Positions 53,414 through 61,319 of a DNA stretch of 64,000 bases are shown here, piece after piece (within the stretch, counting starts at the first letter, position 1; each line of letters opens with the position of its first letter). Under the pieces are notes generated by a model. The model saw only the letters and a list, made by a program, of their open reading frames with translations, searched no databases and was not told the origin of the DNA. The stretch comes from Congregibacter brevis (GTDB lineage Bacteria > Pseudomonadota > Gammaproteobacteria > Pseudomonadales > Halieaceae). The stretch spans positions 2,852,001-2,916,000 of the forward strand of contig NZ_CP136865.1 of the NCBI RefSeq assembly GCF_045689245.1. The letters are read 5' to 3'. The position numbers were made by a program, and so were the translations under genes.

Positions 53414-53581
53414 TTACTGCTCGCGATCTTTTTCGCCCTGTTTTTCACGCTCCTCCAGAGCTTGGGCTTTACGCATTGCCTGCTTTTTACGAATTGGATT
53501 CAGGGTCGATGTCATCCAAAATATGGTGCCTACAACAAACACCACGAGAAAAACTGTCAAGCCTAAGGGCACTAGGTTCAT
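53414..53581 (-). CDS. Unknown 55-residue single-pass membrane protein
   Basis: 55 residues: MNLVPLGLTVFLVVFVVGTI forms a transmembrane helix, followed by FWMTSTLNPI and a highly charged tail of Arg, Lys, Glu and Gln likely to be helical. The ATG has a purine-rich GAGAG upstream. It converges on the cco locus, and the ompW terminator lies upstream of it, so it must have its own promoter in 53582-53662. I do not recognise a family; the layout resembles small respiratory-complex subunits such as CcoQ. Confidence 0.65.
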   Translation of the reverse strand: MNLVPLGLTVFLVVFVVGTIFWMTSTLNPIRKKQAMRKAQALEEREKQGEKDREQ

Positions 53582-53662
53582 AGAAGCTCTCTAACAAATC
53601 ATCCACGCATCATCAACACTGACGCTATCACGAATCATTCTCTTGTGACCTTGCAGGAAGGC

Positions 53663-53688
53663 AAAAAAATCCCCGCTGAAAAGCGGGG
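53663..53688 (-). terminator. Rho-independent terminator of ompW
   Basis: Read on the minus strand: CCCCGC-TTTTCA-GCGGGG (53688-53671), then ATTTTTTT (53670-53663). It is a six-pair G+C stem followed by a run of seven T, 45 bases past the ompW stop. This is the best intrinsic terminator in the window. Confidence 0.92.
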
Positions 53689-53732
53689 AATCACAGGGAA
53701 ATGACGTAAGAAGCGCCATTTCATTCGAGGCG

Positions 53733-54434
53733 TCAGAACTTGTATGCAACGCCAATGTTGTAAACCCATGGGTCAATATCCACATCAAAGCTCACGGTAG
53801 CATTAGCACCACCACCGGTTACTACATCGATGTCTGCAGTTGTTCCAAGATCAATGTACCAAACGCCAAGATTGAGTGCCCATTCATCCGTCAGGGGAAT
53901 ATCAACGCCGGCTTGCGCGGCCAGACCCACGGAGTCATCCAGAGACAGTTTCGCGGAAGTTACGTCCAGCAAGTCCCCCAACACCGCGCCAAGCTCGCTA
54001 TCTACATCCTCACTAAAAAAGGTGGTGTAGTTCACGCCGAGGCCTAAATAGGGCTGCCAGCCGTCCATGCCGCCGCGCGGGTACCATTGAATGCTAACCG
54101 TTGGTGGAAGATGTTTGGTGGAACCGGCTGCAACGGGTAAATCTGCCAGATCAATGTCATGCTTGAAGGGCGTCGCGGCCAAGAGCTCCAATCCCCAATT
54201 GTCCGACATCATCCAGGTGGCAATAAGACTGATTGCGGTACCGTTATCGACATCTACACCACCAGGTAAAATCGTAGGTGGGTCCGTGGGCAGTTCAATT
54301 GCATCACTGTCACCGCTTGGCGCGACTGTCGCGATACCTGCGCGAAAAACAATGTCGCCCTGCTCATAGGCCTGTGCGCCCAAGCTTGCGAGACCCAATC
54401 CAGCAGCCATAGCAAGGACCAGCTGTTTCCTCAT
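53733..54434 (-). CDS. ompW: OmpW family outer-membrane protein
   Basis: 233 residues. The signal peptide (MRKQLVLAMAAGLGLASLGAQA) is followed by an eight-stranded barrel ending in VYNIGVAYKF with the C-terminal Phe. WGLELLAATPFKHDI and PTVSIQWYPRG are family blocks. OmpW forms a narrow hydrophobic channel. Upstream lies a perfect FNR box with class II spacing, in line with known FNR control of ompW in enteric bacteria. An intrinsic terminator follows the gene. Confidence 0.94.
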   Translation of the reverse strand: MRKQLVLAMAAGLGLASLGAQAYEQGDIVFRAGIATVAPSGDSDAIELPTDPPTILPGGVDVDNGTAISLIATWMMSDNWGLELLAATPFKHDIDLADLPVAAGSTKHLPPTVSIQWYPRGGMDGWQPYLGLGVNYTTFFSEDVDSELGAVLGDLLDVTSAKLSLDDSVGLAAQAGVDIPLTDEWALNLGVWYIDLGTTADIDVVTGGGANATVSFDVDIDPWVYNIGVAYKF

Positions 54435-54488
54435 AGTGATTTCACTCCTTTCTCTCTGTTAAATGCCCCTGCGGCATCGTATGCACGC

Positions 54489-54530
54489 ATAGTAAGAGTG
54501 ACCGGAGATACAAGCATTGATGTCAATCAA
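54489..54530 (-). promoter_or_regulatory. FNR/ANR-dependent promoter of ompW
   Basis: TTGAT-GTCA-ATCAA at 54517-54530 is a perfect FNR consensus. On the minus strand the -10 TACTAT occupies 54494-54489. If transcription starts at 54482, the box centre is exactly at -41.5 and the -10 spans -12 to -7, the standard class II layout, giving a 47-base leader to the ompW ATG. Confidence 0.85.
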
Positions 54531-54667
54531 GGTTAGTGCCTTGCAGTGTATAGTGCGCTCCCAAGTAACGGGGCGGTAATACACTTACGGAACGAGGTAA
54601 GACCATCAGATTTTTAGTCTTTTTTACTCAGCGCAGACTAAGGACTCGAAGATCCTCGATACTTCCG

Positions 54668-55366
54668 GTGCTCCTTTGCGCTATTAGCTCTGCGATTGCT
54701 GATGACTCGGCAAGACCCGAAAGCTTCGCGCGCGCCCTGGATAGCGTAGGTAAGCTTCACGTGCCCGGCCAACGTTACGAGAATGGTTACGCTAAACACT
54801 ACGATGAGAGCTGCTCCGCCACGCTGATCACGGACGATAACCAGTCAGAGGCCTCACAACTCATTATCAGCGCCTGGCACTGTATTGAGTTTTATCATGA
54901 CACCAGTAAGCCCCTGACCTTCGAGACCGCTCGAGGCGAAACGAGGAACGCAAATCTCATCGCCAGTGGCGGGAGTATGTACAGTGATTGGGCACTGCTT
55001 CGCCTGGATTCCCCATTAAACTCTCCCTCAGTGCTACTAGTACCTGACAACGTTGATGCCGGTGCCGGCGATCTACTCATGGCCGGTTATCCACGAAGTA
55101 ACACCGCGGAAACAAAAATTTTGGAAACGGCTTACAACTGTCGCGTCACCGGAACAGATGGCCCCGACGCGAGAAGTGATTGTGTACTGCAAAAAGGCGC
55201 GTCCGGTGGCGGAGTATTCTCAATAGCCGTAGGGTCCGGGGGTAAAACCTTGCAATACCTGGGAGTGATCTCTCGTGGAGATGGCGAGTCTCAAAGTATT
55301 TATGTGCCCTTGAAACGATTCCATTCGAGAATCGCTGCTTACCTGCAGAGCACCCGGCGACCTTAG
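54668..55366 (+). CDS. Trypsin-like serine protease, probably periplasmic (start uncertain)
   Basis: 232 residues from GTG 54668. The chymotrypsin-fold triad is visible: His in IISAWHCIEFYH, Asp in MYSDWALLRLD, Ser in QKGASGGGVFS. Cys pairs (SCSATL with AWHC, and YNCRV with SDCVL) suggest disulfides and therefore export. From GTG 54668 the leader is LLCAISSAIADD without basic residues. The frame stays open upstream and encodes RRLRTRRSSILPVLLCAISS. A non-standard start, ATC 54605 behind GAGGTAA, would give a complete signal peptide. No PDZ domain follows. The substrate is unknown. It is divergent from ompW. Confidence 0.82.
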   Translation: MLLCAISSAIADDSARPESFARALDSVGKLHVPGQRYENGYAKHYDESCSATLITDDNQSEASQLIISAWHCIEFYHDTSKPLTFETARGETRNANLIASGGSMYSDWALLRLDSPLNSPSVLLVPDNVDAGAGDLLMAGYPRSNTAETKILETAYNCRVTGTDGPDARSDCVLQKGASGGGVFSIAVGSGGKTLQYLGVISRGDGESQSIYVPLKRFHSRIAAYLQSTRRP

Positions 55367-55396
55367 GCTTCACGCATTAAAAGCTGCGCGAAGCAC

Positions 55397-55798
55397 TTAA
55401 TCAGCTGAGCTTTCCTTACTGGCCCTTCGCCGGAGAGCGACCTCCTTTGGATCGACAGGTGTGCTCTGCGATTGTCCATCGCCTTGGGAGGTTCGCAGAA
55501 TTTCTTCGACCTCATCTACCGCGCGATCAATGGTAAATTCGCCACTATCAGCGTGATCGTCAAACAAGTTGATCATGCGATCAGAACGACGCCCCAGAAG
55601 CATCAAGCGAAGATACAAACTGTGTTCGACTTTTGGCCGAGTGACCGCGTCGATACCAAAGGCAATTAGACTCAAAGGACTCAGCAAAAAGTCTCTAAGC
55701 GCATCAGCCGCTAACTTCAGCTGAAAAATCAGGACATGTCGAAGGGCTTCAGAGGTCGACACCCGCCCATCATCTTCACCATCGTCGTTGCTATACAT
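55397..55798 (-). CDS. Conserved hypothetical, membrane-associated
   Basis: 133 residues, not recognised. An acidic start (MYSNDDGEDDGRVSTSEALR) leads into amphipathic and hydrophobic segments (LIFQLKLAADALRDFLLSPL, SLIAFGIDAV), then RLMLLGRRSDRMINLFDDH and a polar tail. It is too weakly hydrophobic for a confident transmembrane call. GAGAGG precedes the ATG. It is the next gene after the decarboxylase on the same strand and could be co-transcribed with it. Confidence 0.72.
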   Translation of the reverse strand: MYSNDDGEDDGRVSTSEALRHVLIFQLKLAADALRDFLLSPLSLIAFGIDAVTRPKVEHSLYLRLMLLGRRSDRMINLFDDHADSGEFTIDRAVDEVEEILRTSQGDGQSQSTPVDPKEVALRRRASKESSAD

Positions 55799-55827
55799 GT
55801 GACCTCTCTTCTTCGGAAACTGCCTAA

Positions 55828-57474
55828 CTAGTACCAGCTAGCCACGGCGCCACTCAGAAATGCTTCTTCCGGCAGCTCGATAAGTGTGGGGCGCTGACCA
55901 CTTGCCGCGTCCAGAACTGCACCGCGTAAGCTATCAAGGGAATCCACCCGCTGCGCAGCACAACCTAGTGCCTTTGCTGCCGCCACAAAGTCCGGTGCAT
56001 CTATATCAACGCCCACGGGCACCACATCCGTGGCCACCATACCTTCGCGAATTTCTCGGTACCCGTTGTTATTCCATAGCAAGACAATCACCGGCAATCC
56101 TTCCTGCACCGCCGCAGCCAGCTCCATGAACGTGAACTGCGCCGCGCCATCGCCGATGAGAGCCACCACCGGCACGTCTACGTCCAGCGCTCTGCGAGCT
56201 CCCATCGCGGCAGGCAAAGCGAATCCTAAAGTGCCGCCACCGGTAGCTGAGTGAAAGTAACGACGCGGCCCCCCGGCCTCGTATTGCCATACGGCATAGT
56301 ACGTGGGCAGGGTACTGTCCCCCACCAGGCACAGACCCGGTAATGTGTCGTTCAAGCAATCGAAAAGCGCCTGCAGCTCGCTGTTCCAGTGTTGCTCTTT
56401 TGCAAACGCCGCTCGCGTCCTAGACACTCTTTGCGCACCAGTATCTCCCGCGATCTGCCTGTCTACCAAATCCAACAAAGCACTGAGGCTTTCTTTGGCA
56501 TCACCACAAAGCGCTAAATCGGGTCGCTGATTACGGCATAGCTGCGCGGGATCAATATCGATTCGGGCGAGCCATGCGGGTCGCGGCATATCACCAAGAA
56601 ACAGCATGTCGTAGTCGGTTTCCCCAAACTCCGTACCTACGGCAAGCACGATGTCAGCTCCCGCGATGAGTTGGCGCACGGATCCAAGGCTTGGACTTCC
56701 CCCAACCAATAGCGGATGCCCTTGAGGCAACACGCCCTTGGCATTTACGGTGGTGATGACCGGTGCATCCATGACTTCGGCAAGCTCTCGCGCTTCTTTC
56801 GCGCCGCCAACCGCGCCACCGCCCAGCATCAATAGCGGCGCATTGGCCGAGTTCAGACGCTTAGCCAGCTCTGCCAAACCGCTAGCGTTCGCGCCCGGCG
56901 GCTCAACACGAGGCCAGGGAATCGTAGAGACATGGCTGGCCTCCTGAGTAATGACATCCAGCGGAATCTCTATGTGCACCGGCCCCGGACGCGCGCTATC
57001 AAAGACCGCAAACGCTCGAGCAAGCACCTTCGGCAATTCTGCGGCATCCATGAGTGTATGACTGAAACGGCTGCATTGGCTGGCAAGCGCCGACTGGTCC
57101 GGGAGCTCGTGCAAACGTCCCTCCCCCATTCCCAAATCTGAACGCGCAGCAACTGCTGTTACCACCAACATCGGCACCGAATCAGCCAAGGCTTGAATCA
57201 TCGGCGTAATCGCGTTGCCCAGTCCCGGGCCCGAAATCAAAAAACACGCGGCTGGCTTACCAATGGCCCGAGCATAACCATCGGCCATAAACGCTGCCCC
57301 CTGCTCATGCCGGGGAGAGATGTGCCGAATCGCGCTATTGCCAAGCCCTCTGTAGAGCTGCACCGTATGATTTCCGGGAATGCCGAATACCGTATCGACC
57401 CCATAGCCCTCCAGGAGCTGCACTAGTCGCTCTCCGCAACTGACCTTTACGCCTGCTGTCTCTTCAGCGCTCAT
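55828..57474 (-). CDS. ThDP-dependent 2-keto acid decarboxylase, AruI-like
   Basis: 548 residues with the three domains of the acetolactate synthase/pyruvate decarboxylase family. The N-terminal Pyr domain has GIPGNHTVQLYRGL and the catalytic Glu in SPRHEQGAAFMADGYAR; the C-terminal ThDP site has VALIGDGAAQFTFMELAAAV and LLWNNNGY (GDG...NN). The match in the first 100 residues is closest to 5-guanidino-2-oxopentanoate decarboxylase (AruI) of the arginine transaminase pathway. No aruH-like transaminase is nearby, so the substrate remains open; acetolactate synthase without its small subunit is the main alternative. Confidence 0.85.
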   Translation of the reverse strand: MSAEETAGVKVSCGERLVQLLEGYGVDTVFGIPGNHTVQLYRGLGNSAIRHISPRHEQGAAFMADGYARAIGKPAACFLISGPGLGNAITPMIQALADSVPMLVVTAVAARSDLGMGEGRLHELPDQSALASQCSRFSHTLMDAAELPKVLARAFAVFDSARPGPVHIEIPLDVITQEASHVSTIPWPRVEPPGANASGLAELAKRLNSANAPLLMLGGGAVGGAKEARELAEVMDAPVITTVNAKGVLPQGHPLLVGGSPSLGSVRQLIAGADIVLAVGTEFGETDYDMLFLGDMPRPAWLARIDIDPAQLCRNQRPDLALCGDAKESLSALLDLVDRQIAGDTGAQRVSRTRAAFAKEQHWNSELQALFDCLNDTLPGLCLVGDSTLPTYYAVWQYEAGGPRRYFHSATGGGTLGFALPAAMGARRALDVDVPVVALIGDGAAQFTFMELAAAVQEGLPVIVLLWNNNGYREIREGMVATDVVPVGVDIDAPDFVAAAKALGCAAQRVDSLDSLRGAVLDAASGQRPTLIELPEEAFLSGAVASWY

Positions 57475-57475
57475 T

Positions 57476-58423
57476 TCACAAGCCTTCAGCCTGCTCGGGA
57501 TGCGGCCGGATCAAGCTGGCTTCTCCGATGTGTTGCTCGCCACGGGCTTTGGCTAGATCGACCTGGCGCTGCCTTTCGGCAAACCGCTCCCGCTGCTCAT
57601 CGCTTTGTTGATTAATACAGTGCGGACAGCTGACTCCTTTAACGTAGTCAGGTGATTTCAGATCCTGTTCGCTTATGGGGTGACGGCAGGCAAAGCACTG
57701 ATCGTAGCTTCCCCGTTCCAGAGCGTGGTTCACTGCCACTCGGTCGTCGAATACAAAACATTCGCCTTCCCAGCTACTGGACTCCTGAGGCACCTCTTCG
57801 AGGTACTTCAAAATACCTCCCTTTAAATGAAACACCTCATCAAAGCCCTGCTCCAAAAGGTAAGAAGATGCCTTCTCGCAGCGGATACCCCCTGTGCAAA
57901 ACATCGCCACCTTGCGGTTCTTCACGGGGTCCAGGTTTTCCTCAACCCACGCGGGGAAATCGCGAAAGGTAGTGATACCGGGATCTACCGCATCTCGGAA
58001 ACTACCGATGGCGCATTCATAGTCGTTGCGCGTATCAATAAGAGTAACCTCGGGGTCGGCGAGTACACCGTCCCACTCGTCAGGCGTCACATAGGTACCG
58101 ACCACCCGATTTGGATCCACCTGAGGTACGCCCATGGTGACGATCTCTCGCTTGAGCTTAACTTTCATTCTCAGGAATGGCTGCTCATCGTGCAGCGACT
58201 CTTTGTGTTCAAGGTCCGCAAGTCGGCTATCGGCTCTCAGCCATGCCAGCACGGCATCAAGGGCTTCGCGAGTTCCCGCCACGGTGCCGTTAATGCCTTC
58301 TTCCGCCAGCAAGAGTGTGCCCTTTAGTCCATGGAATCGACATTGCTCGAGTAGGGGTTCGCGCAAAGCCTGGTAGTCCGGTAAAGCAACAAACTTATAC
58401 AAAGCGGCAACCACAATGGACAT
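57476..58423 (-). CDS. trhO: tRNA uridine-34 hydroxylase TrhO (YceA)
   Basis: 315 residues. A central rhodanese domain has the active-site loop MFCTGGIRCEKASSYLLEQ; the N-terminal domain has LLLAEEGINGTVAG, and a C-terminal zinc-like Cys cluster reads CFACRHPI with VSCPHCI. TrhO uses oxygen to hydroxylate wobble uridine, giving 5-hydroxyuridine in tRNA. The ATG overlaps the bolA TAA by one base (TAATG), so the two are translationally coupled. Confidence 0.94.
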   Translation of the reverse strand: MSIVVAALYKFVALPDYQALREPLLEQCRFHGLKGTLLLAEEGINGTVAGTREALDAVLAWLRADSRLADLEHKESLHDEQPFLRMKVKLKREIVTMGVPQVDPNRVVGTYVTPDEWDGVLADPEVTLIDTRNDYECAIGSFRDAVDPGITTFRDFPAWVEENLDPVKNRKVAMFCTGGIRCEKASSYLLEQGFDEVFHLKGGILKYLEEVPQESSSWEGECFVFDDRVAVNHALERGSYDQCFACRHPISEQDLKSPDYVKGVSCPHCINQQSDEQRERFAERQRQVDLAKARGEQHIGEASLIRPHPEQAEGL

Positions 58424-58755
58424 TAAGACATCCCCTCTTTATCCACCTTGCTACCCCCTAAGCAATCAGGCGATGCCGGAGCCTCTCGGGTCTTCTCTTG
58501 CCACTCTTTGGGATCGTAGAGGTGCATAGCCAGAGCATGAATAGGCCCGGCCATTAAGTCCGCCAGCTCTTTGTATACCGACTGGTGCCTGGCAACAGCT
58601 CGCACACCCTCAAATGCCTGAGACGACATCACCAGTCGGAAGTGGGTCTCTGAATTGGCCGGCACACTGTGCATATGGCTCTCGTTATCCAACTCAAGCC
58701 AATCGGGCGTAAACGCTTCTTCAATACGTTCCCTTAACTGTTCCTGAACGCTCAT
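58423..58755 (-). CDS. bolA: BolA family protein
   Basis: 110 residues. The BolA fold is marked by DNESHMHSVPANSETHFRLV and the conserved HQSVYKELADLM, with HALAMHLYDPKEW at the end. BolA proteins bind monothiol glutaredoxins through a shared Fe-S cluster and also affect morphology and transcription. ATG 58755 (MSVQEQLRERIEE) was chosen because AGGAG precedes it; the frame is open to 58833. It is upstream of and coupled to trhO. Confidence 0.94.
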   Translation of the reverse strand: MSVQEQLRERIEEAFTPDWLELDNESHMHSVPANSETHFRLVMSSQAFEGVRAVARHQSVYKELADLMAGPIHALAMHLYDPKEWQEKTREAPASPDCLGGSKVDKEGMS

Positions 58756-58860
58756 AAATTCTCCTGCGATAAGCGCCCAATTATACGCTCGGAGGCTGCT
58801 TCTTTCAGCGGTCATCGTTAAAGGTTTTCCCACACCGCGGGGAAGCTCTATACTTCCATT

Positions 58861-59721
58861 ATGGCTGACGAATCTGAAGAGCGTTACGACATCGCCTTTG
58901 CGGGCGAGTGCCTTGATGGGCGTGACCCCACGGCGGTGCGCACCGCCGTAGGTGCCTTATTCAAAGCTGACGAGGCGACCCTCGACCGTCTTTTTTCAGG
59001 CACCCGTCAACGCATAAAAAAGAACTGCGATAAAGGGACAGCTCTTAAGTATCAAAAGAGCCTCGCTAAAGCCGGTGCGAAGGCGATCATTACTCGAGTG
59101 AGCAGTGAAAGCCCGGACAGCAACCAGAGCCCCGCATCAACCACTACATCGAGCACTGGATCGAGCACGGAATCGAATACTAAAGCGACCACCGGGGCGA
59201 GCACCTCGCCGGCGCAAGACTCTGACCCTAGCGCAGCAGACAACACTGAACCCAACACCGCAAACACCGGCGAGAGCGGCTTCGAACTCCTCCCCGGTGG
59301 CAGTGACATCCTCAGGCCTGACGAACGCGTTCCTCATGAGGACGCGCAGGTCGATCTGAGTCACTTAACCCTTGCAGCAACCGGCGACAGACTCAGCGAA
59401 GCAACGTCAGAGTCCGCCCCACAAGTAAGTGCACCCGATTTCGATGTCGCGGAGCCCGGGGCTCGCATGGGAACCGAAAATACGGAAGCCCCAGCAGCAA
59501 CTCCGGATACCTCCGCGCTGGACCTCGCCCCTGCAGGGGCCGACCTTGCTGACGGAGATAACCACAACGTCGCTGTGACCGCTGTGAGTACTGATCACCT
59601 CGACCTGGCAGATGCTGGCAGTGACCTGCTCACTGCCGATGAGCGAGTCGTCAGTGATGCAACAGCTCCAGACACCAGCCACATAGCGCTGGATGATCTT
59701 GATGAACCGCTAAAGACCTGA
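58861..59721 (+). CDS. L7/L12-like N-domain protein with acidic internal repeats
   Basis: 286 residues, function unknown. Residues 8-78 (YDIAFAGECLDGRDPTAV to AKAGAKAIITRV) resemble the small alpha/beta domain like the C-terminal fold of ribosomal L7/L12 that begins many gammaproteobacterial proteins. A Ser/Thr-rich linker (about 80-135) follows. The remainder is acidic, with imperfect repeats of about 40-50 residues around the core A/GGxDLLxxDER...PDTSHLxL: LLPGGSDILRPDERV, DVAEPGARMGTEN, DLAPAGADLADG and LADAGSDLLTADERV. No membrane segment. It lies 8 bases before an RDD membrane protein gene, so the pair should act together. Confidence 0.82.
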   Translation: MADESEERYDIAFAGECLDGRDPTAVRTAVGALFKADEATLDRLFSGTRQRIKKNCDKGTALKYQKSLAKAGAKAIITRVSSESPDSNQSPASTTTSSTGSSTESNTKATTGASTSPAQDSDPSAADNTEPNTANTGESGFELLPGGSDILRPDERVPHEDAQVDLSHLTLAATGDRLSEATSESAPQVSAPDFDVAEPGARMGTENTEAPAATPDTSALDLAPAGADLADGDNHNVAVTAVSTDHLDLADAGSDLLTADERVVSDATAPDTSHIALDDLDEPLKT

Positions 59722-59729
59722 GTAGTACC

Positions 59730-60197
59730 GTGACGAAAGAAACCTTACCCGCTCCGGCCCTCCCGCGCCGTCTGGCCGCCATCGTCTACGACGCATTTTT
59801 GGTGATACCGCTCATTATGGTCTGCGTGGCAATTGGGCTGGGAATCCGGCTACTTCTCGGATCCGCCGCAGATAGCTTACTACCCGCGACGGCGGTACAG
59901 ATGATCGCCGTGCTGAGCTGCATCGGTTTTTTCGGCGTGTTCTGGATGAAAAACGGCCAGACCCTCGGTATGCAAGCTTGGCGAATAAAGCTTGTTCCAA
60001 TGCCCGGTAATGAGCTCAGCTTTGGTCGAGTCGTCACGCGATGTATCTCCGCGCTACTCTCGGTCCTATGCCTGGGTCTTGGCTACTGGTGGTGTCTGTT
60101 TGATAAAAAGAAACGTAGCTGGCATGACTACCTCTCCGGCACCGAGCTTGTTCTGATGCCCAAAAAGCCCAAGAAAACCAACAAGGAAGAACCATAG
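59730..60197 (+). CDS. RDD family membrane protein
   Basis: 155 residues. The RDD signature is seen as LPRRLAAIVYDAFLVIPLI in the first helix. Two more helices follow (VQMIAVLSCIGFFGVFWM, and SALLSVLCLGLGYWWCLFDK), with GQTLGMQAWRIKLV between. RDD proteins are small membrane proteins of mostly unknown role, some linked to ion transport or to delivery of partner proteins. The tail is Lys-rich (KKPKKTNKEE). It is in an operon with the L7/L12-like repeat protein. Confidence 0.92.
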   Translation: MTKETLPAPALPRRLAAIVYDAFLVIPLIMVCVAIGLGIRLLLGSAADSLLPATAVQMIAVLSCIGFFGVFWMKNGQTLGMQAWRIKLVPMPGNELSFGRVVTRCISALLSVLCLGLGYWWCLFDKKKRSWHDYLSGTELVLMPKKPKKTNKEEP

Positions 60198-60205
60198 CGC
60201 TTAAA

Positions 60206-60244
60206 CCTTAGTCCTTAATCCTTAGTCGATATAGAGTCCTTAGC
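60206..60244. repeat. CCTTAGT short tandem repeats between convergent genes
   Basis: Three adjacent 7-base units, CCTTAGT-CCTTAAT-CCTTAGT (60206-60226), are followed 11 bases later by CCTTAGC (60238-60244). They fill most of the 63-base gap between the RDD gene and lptG. No hairpin is formed. It is probably a slippage product; no function is evident. Confidence 0.6.
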
Positions 60245-60260
60245 TGTAAATGAGACGGGC

Positions 60261-61319
60261 TTAAGCTTTGCGTAACAAATAGAAGCCAACCAACACACAA
60301 GTCAGCACCGGTGCTAAAGCCGCATAAAGGGGAGGAAACCCGAACACCAGACTCGCCGGCCCGAGTAAATCTTGACTGAGTTGGAAGAGAATCCCCACCA
60401 TAACTCCAGCGAAGATTCTAAAACCCAGCGTGCCGTCCCGCAGCGGACCGAAAACAAACGAAATCGCGATCAATACCAGAGCGGCCACTGCTGCCGGTTG
60501 GAGCAACTTCCTCCAGGTCGCGAGCTCAAAGTCAGCGACATCCTCTCCTTGAGAGCGAAGAAACTCTGCGTAGTCCAAAAGATCCATAAGAGGAAGTTGA
60601 GATGGCGCTACGTTTTCAAGCGACAAAATCTTGGGCGTAATATTGCTTTTTAGAAACACTTCCGGCTCGGCGCCTTTGCTAACCTTGTCCTCCAAAAACT
60701 CACTGGTTTGAACATCTTTGAGAAGCCAGCCTTCACCGTCAAAACGTCCACTATCGGCAAACAAAGCGCGGCGCATCCAGCCTCCGGCCTCAAACTCGTA
60801 GGCTGTCACACCAAAGATTTCTTCGTCACCAGAGACCGCCTGTACGTGCAAAAAGATGCCGCCGTCGCGACGCCAGATGCCCTGCCCCGTATCTACTTGC
60901 TTTCCGGCGTAACGCGCAACCGCTCGACCATTCTGCGCTTGTTGCTCAGCTTTTGGCGCAATGTACTCACCCAGCAAAAATCCGAAAACGGCAATAATCA
61001 CAGCCTGTTTGAGCACCATCCATGCCAGTCGACTGTTGGAGATTCCTGCAGCGCGCATCACCACCAATTCGCTCGTGGACGCCAATTGACCCAGCCCGAT
61101 TAACGCGCCGATAAGTGCAGCGAAGGGAATAAACTCATAGACGCGCCGCGGCATGGTTAGCATCACATAGCGCCCAATTTCTGCGAAACCATAGCTGGCA
61201 CTGCGGCTGTCAGATTCATCGATGAATGCCGATAAACCATCAATACCCACTATCACAAGTAGAACAAGGAGAATCGATAACCAAACGGTGCGCGCTACAT
61301 AGCGATTGAGTTTGCGCAT
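60261..61319 (-). CDS. lptG: LPS export ABC transporter permease LptG
   Basis: 352 residues. The six-helix LptF/LptG fold is visible: an N-terminal pair of helices around YVARTVWLSILLVLLVIVGID, the EFIPFAALIGALIGLGQLAS helix, a periplasmic beta-jellyroll (about 130-260) and C-terminal helices with FGPLRDGTLGFRIFAGVMVG. With LptF and LptB it extracts lipopolysaccharide from the inner membrane. It starts at the lptF stop codon with a one-base overlap. Confidence 0.95.
   Translation of the reverse strand: MRKLNRYVARTVWLSILLVLLVIVGIDGLSAFIDESDSRSASYGFAEIGRYVMLTMPRRVYEFIPFAALIGALIGLGQLASTSELVVMRAAGISNSRLAWMVLKQAVIIAVFGFLLGEYIAPKAEQQAQNGRAVARYAGKQVDTGQGIWRRDGGIFLHVQAVSGDEEIFGVTAYEFEAGGWMRRALFADSGRFDGEGWLLKDVQTSEFLEDKVSKGAEPEVFLKSNITPKILSLENVAPSQLPLMDLLDYAEFLRSQGEDVADFELATWRKLLQPAAVAALVLIAISFVFGPLRDGTLGFRIFAGVMVGILFQLSQDLLGPASLVFGFPPLYAALAPVLTCVLVGFYLLRKA

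Noticed and set aside
60206..60244. CRISPR-like array
   Set aside because: The units are seven bases long with no spacers of regular length; no cas genes are present.
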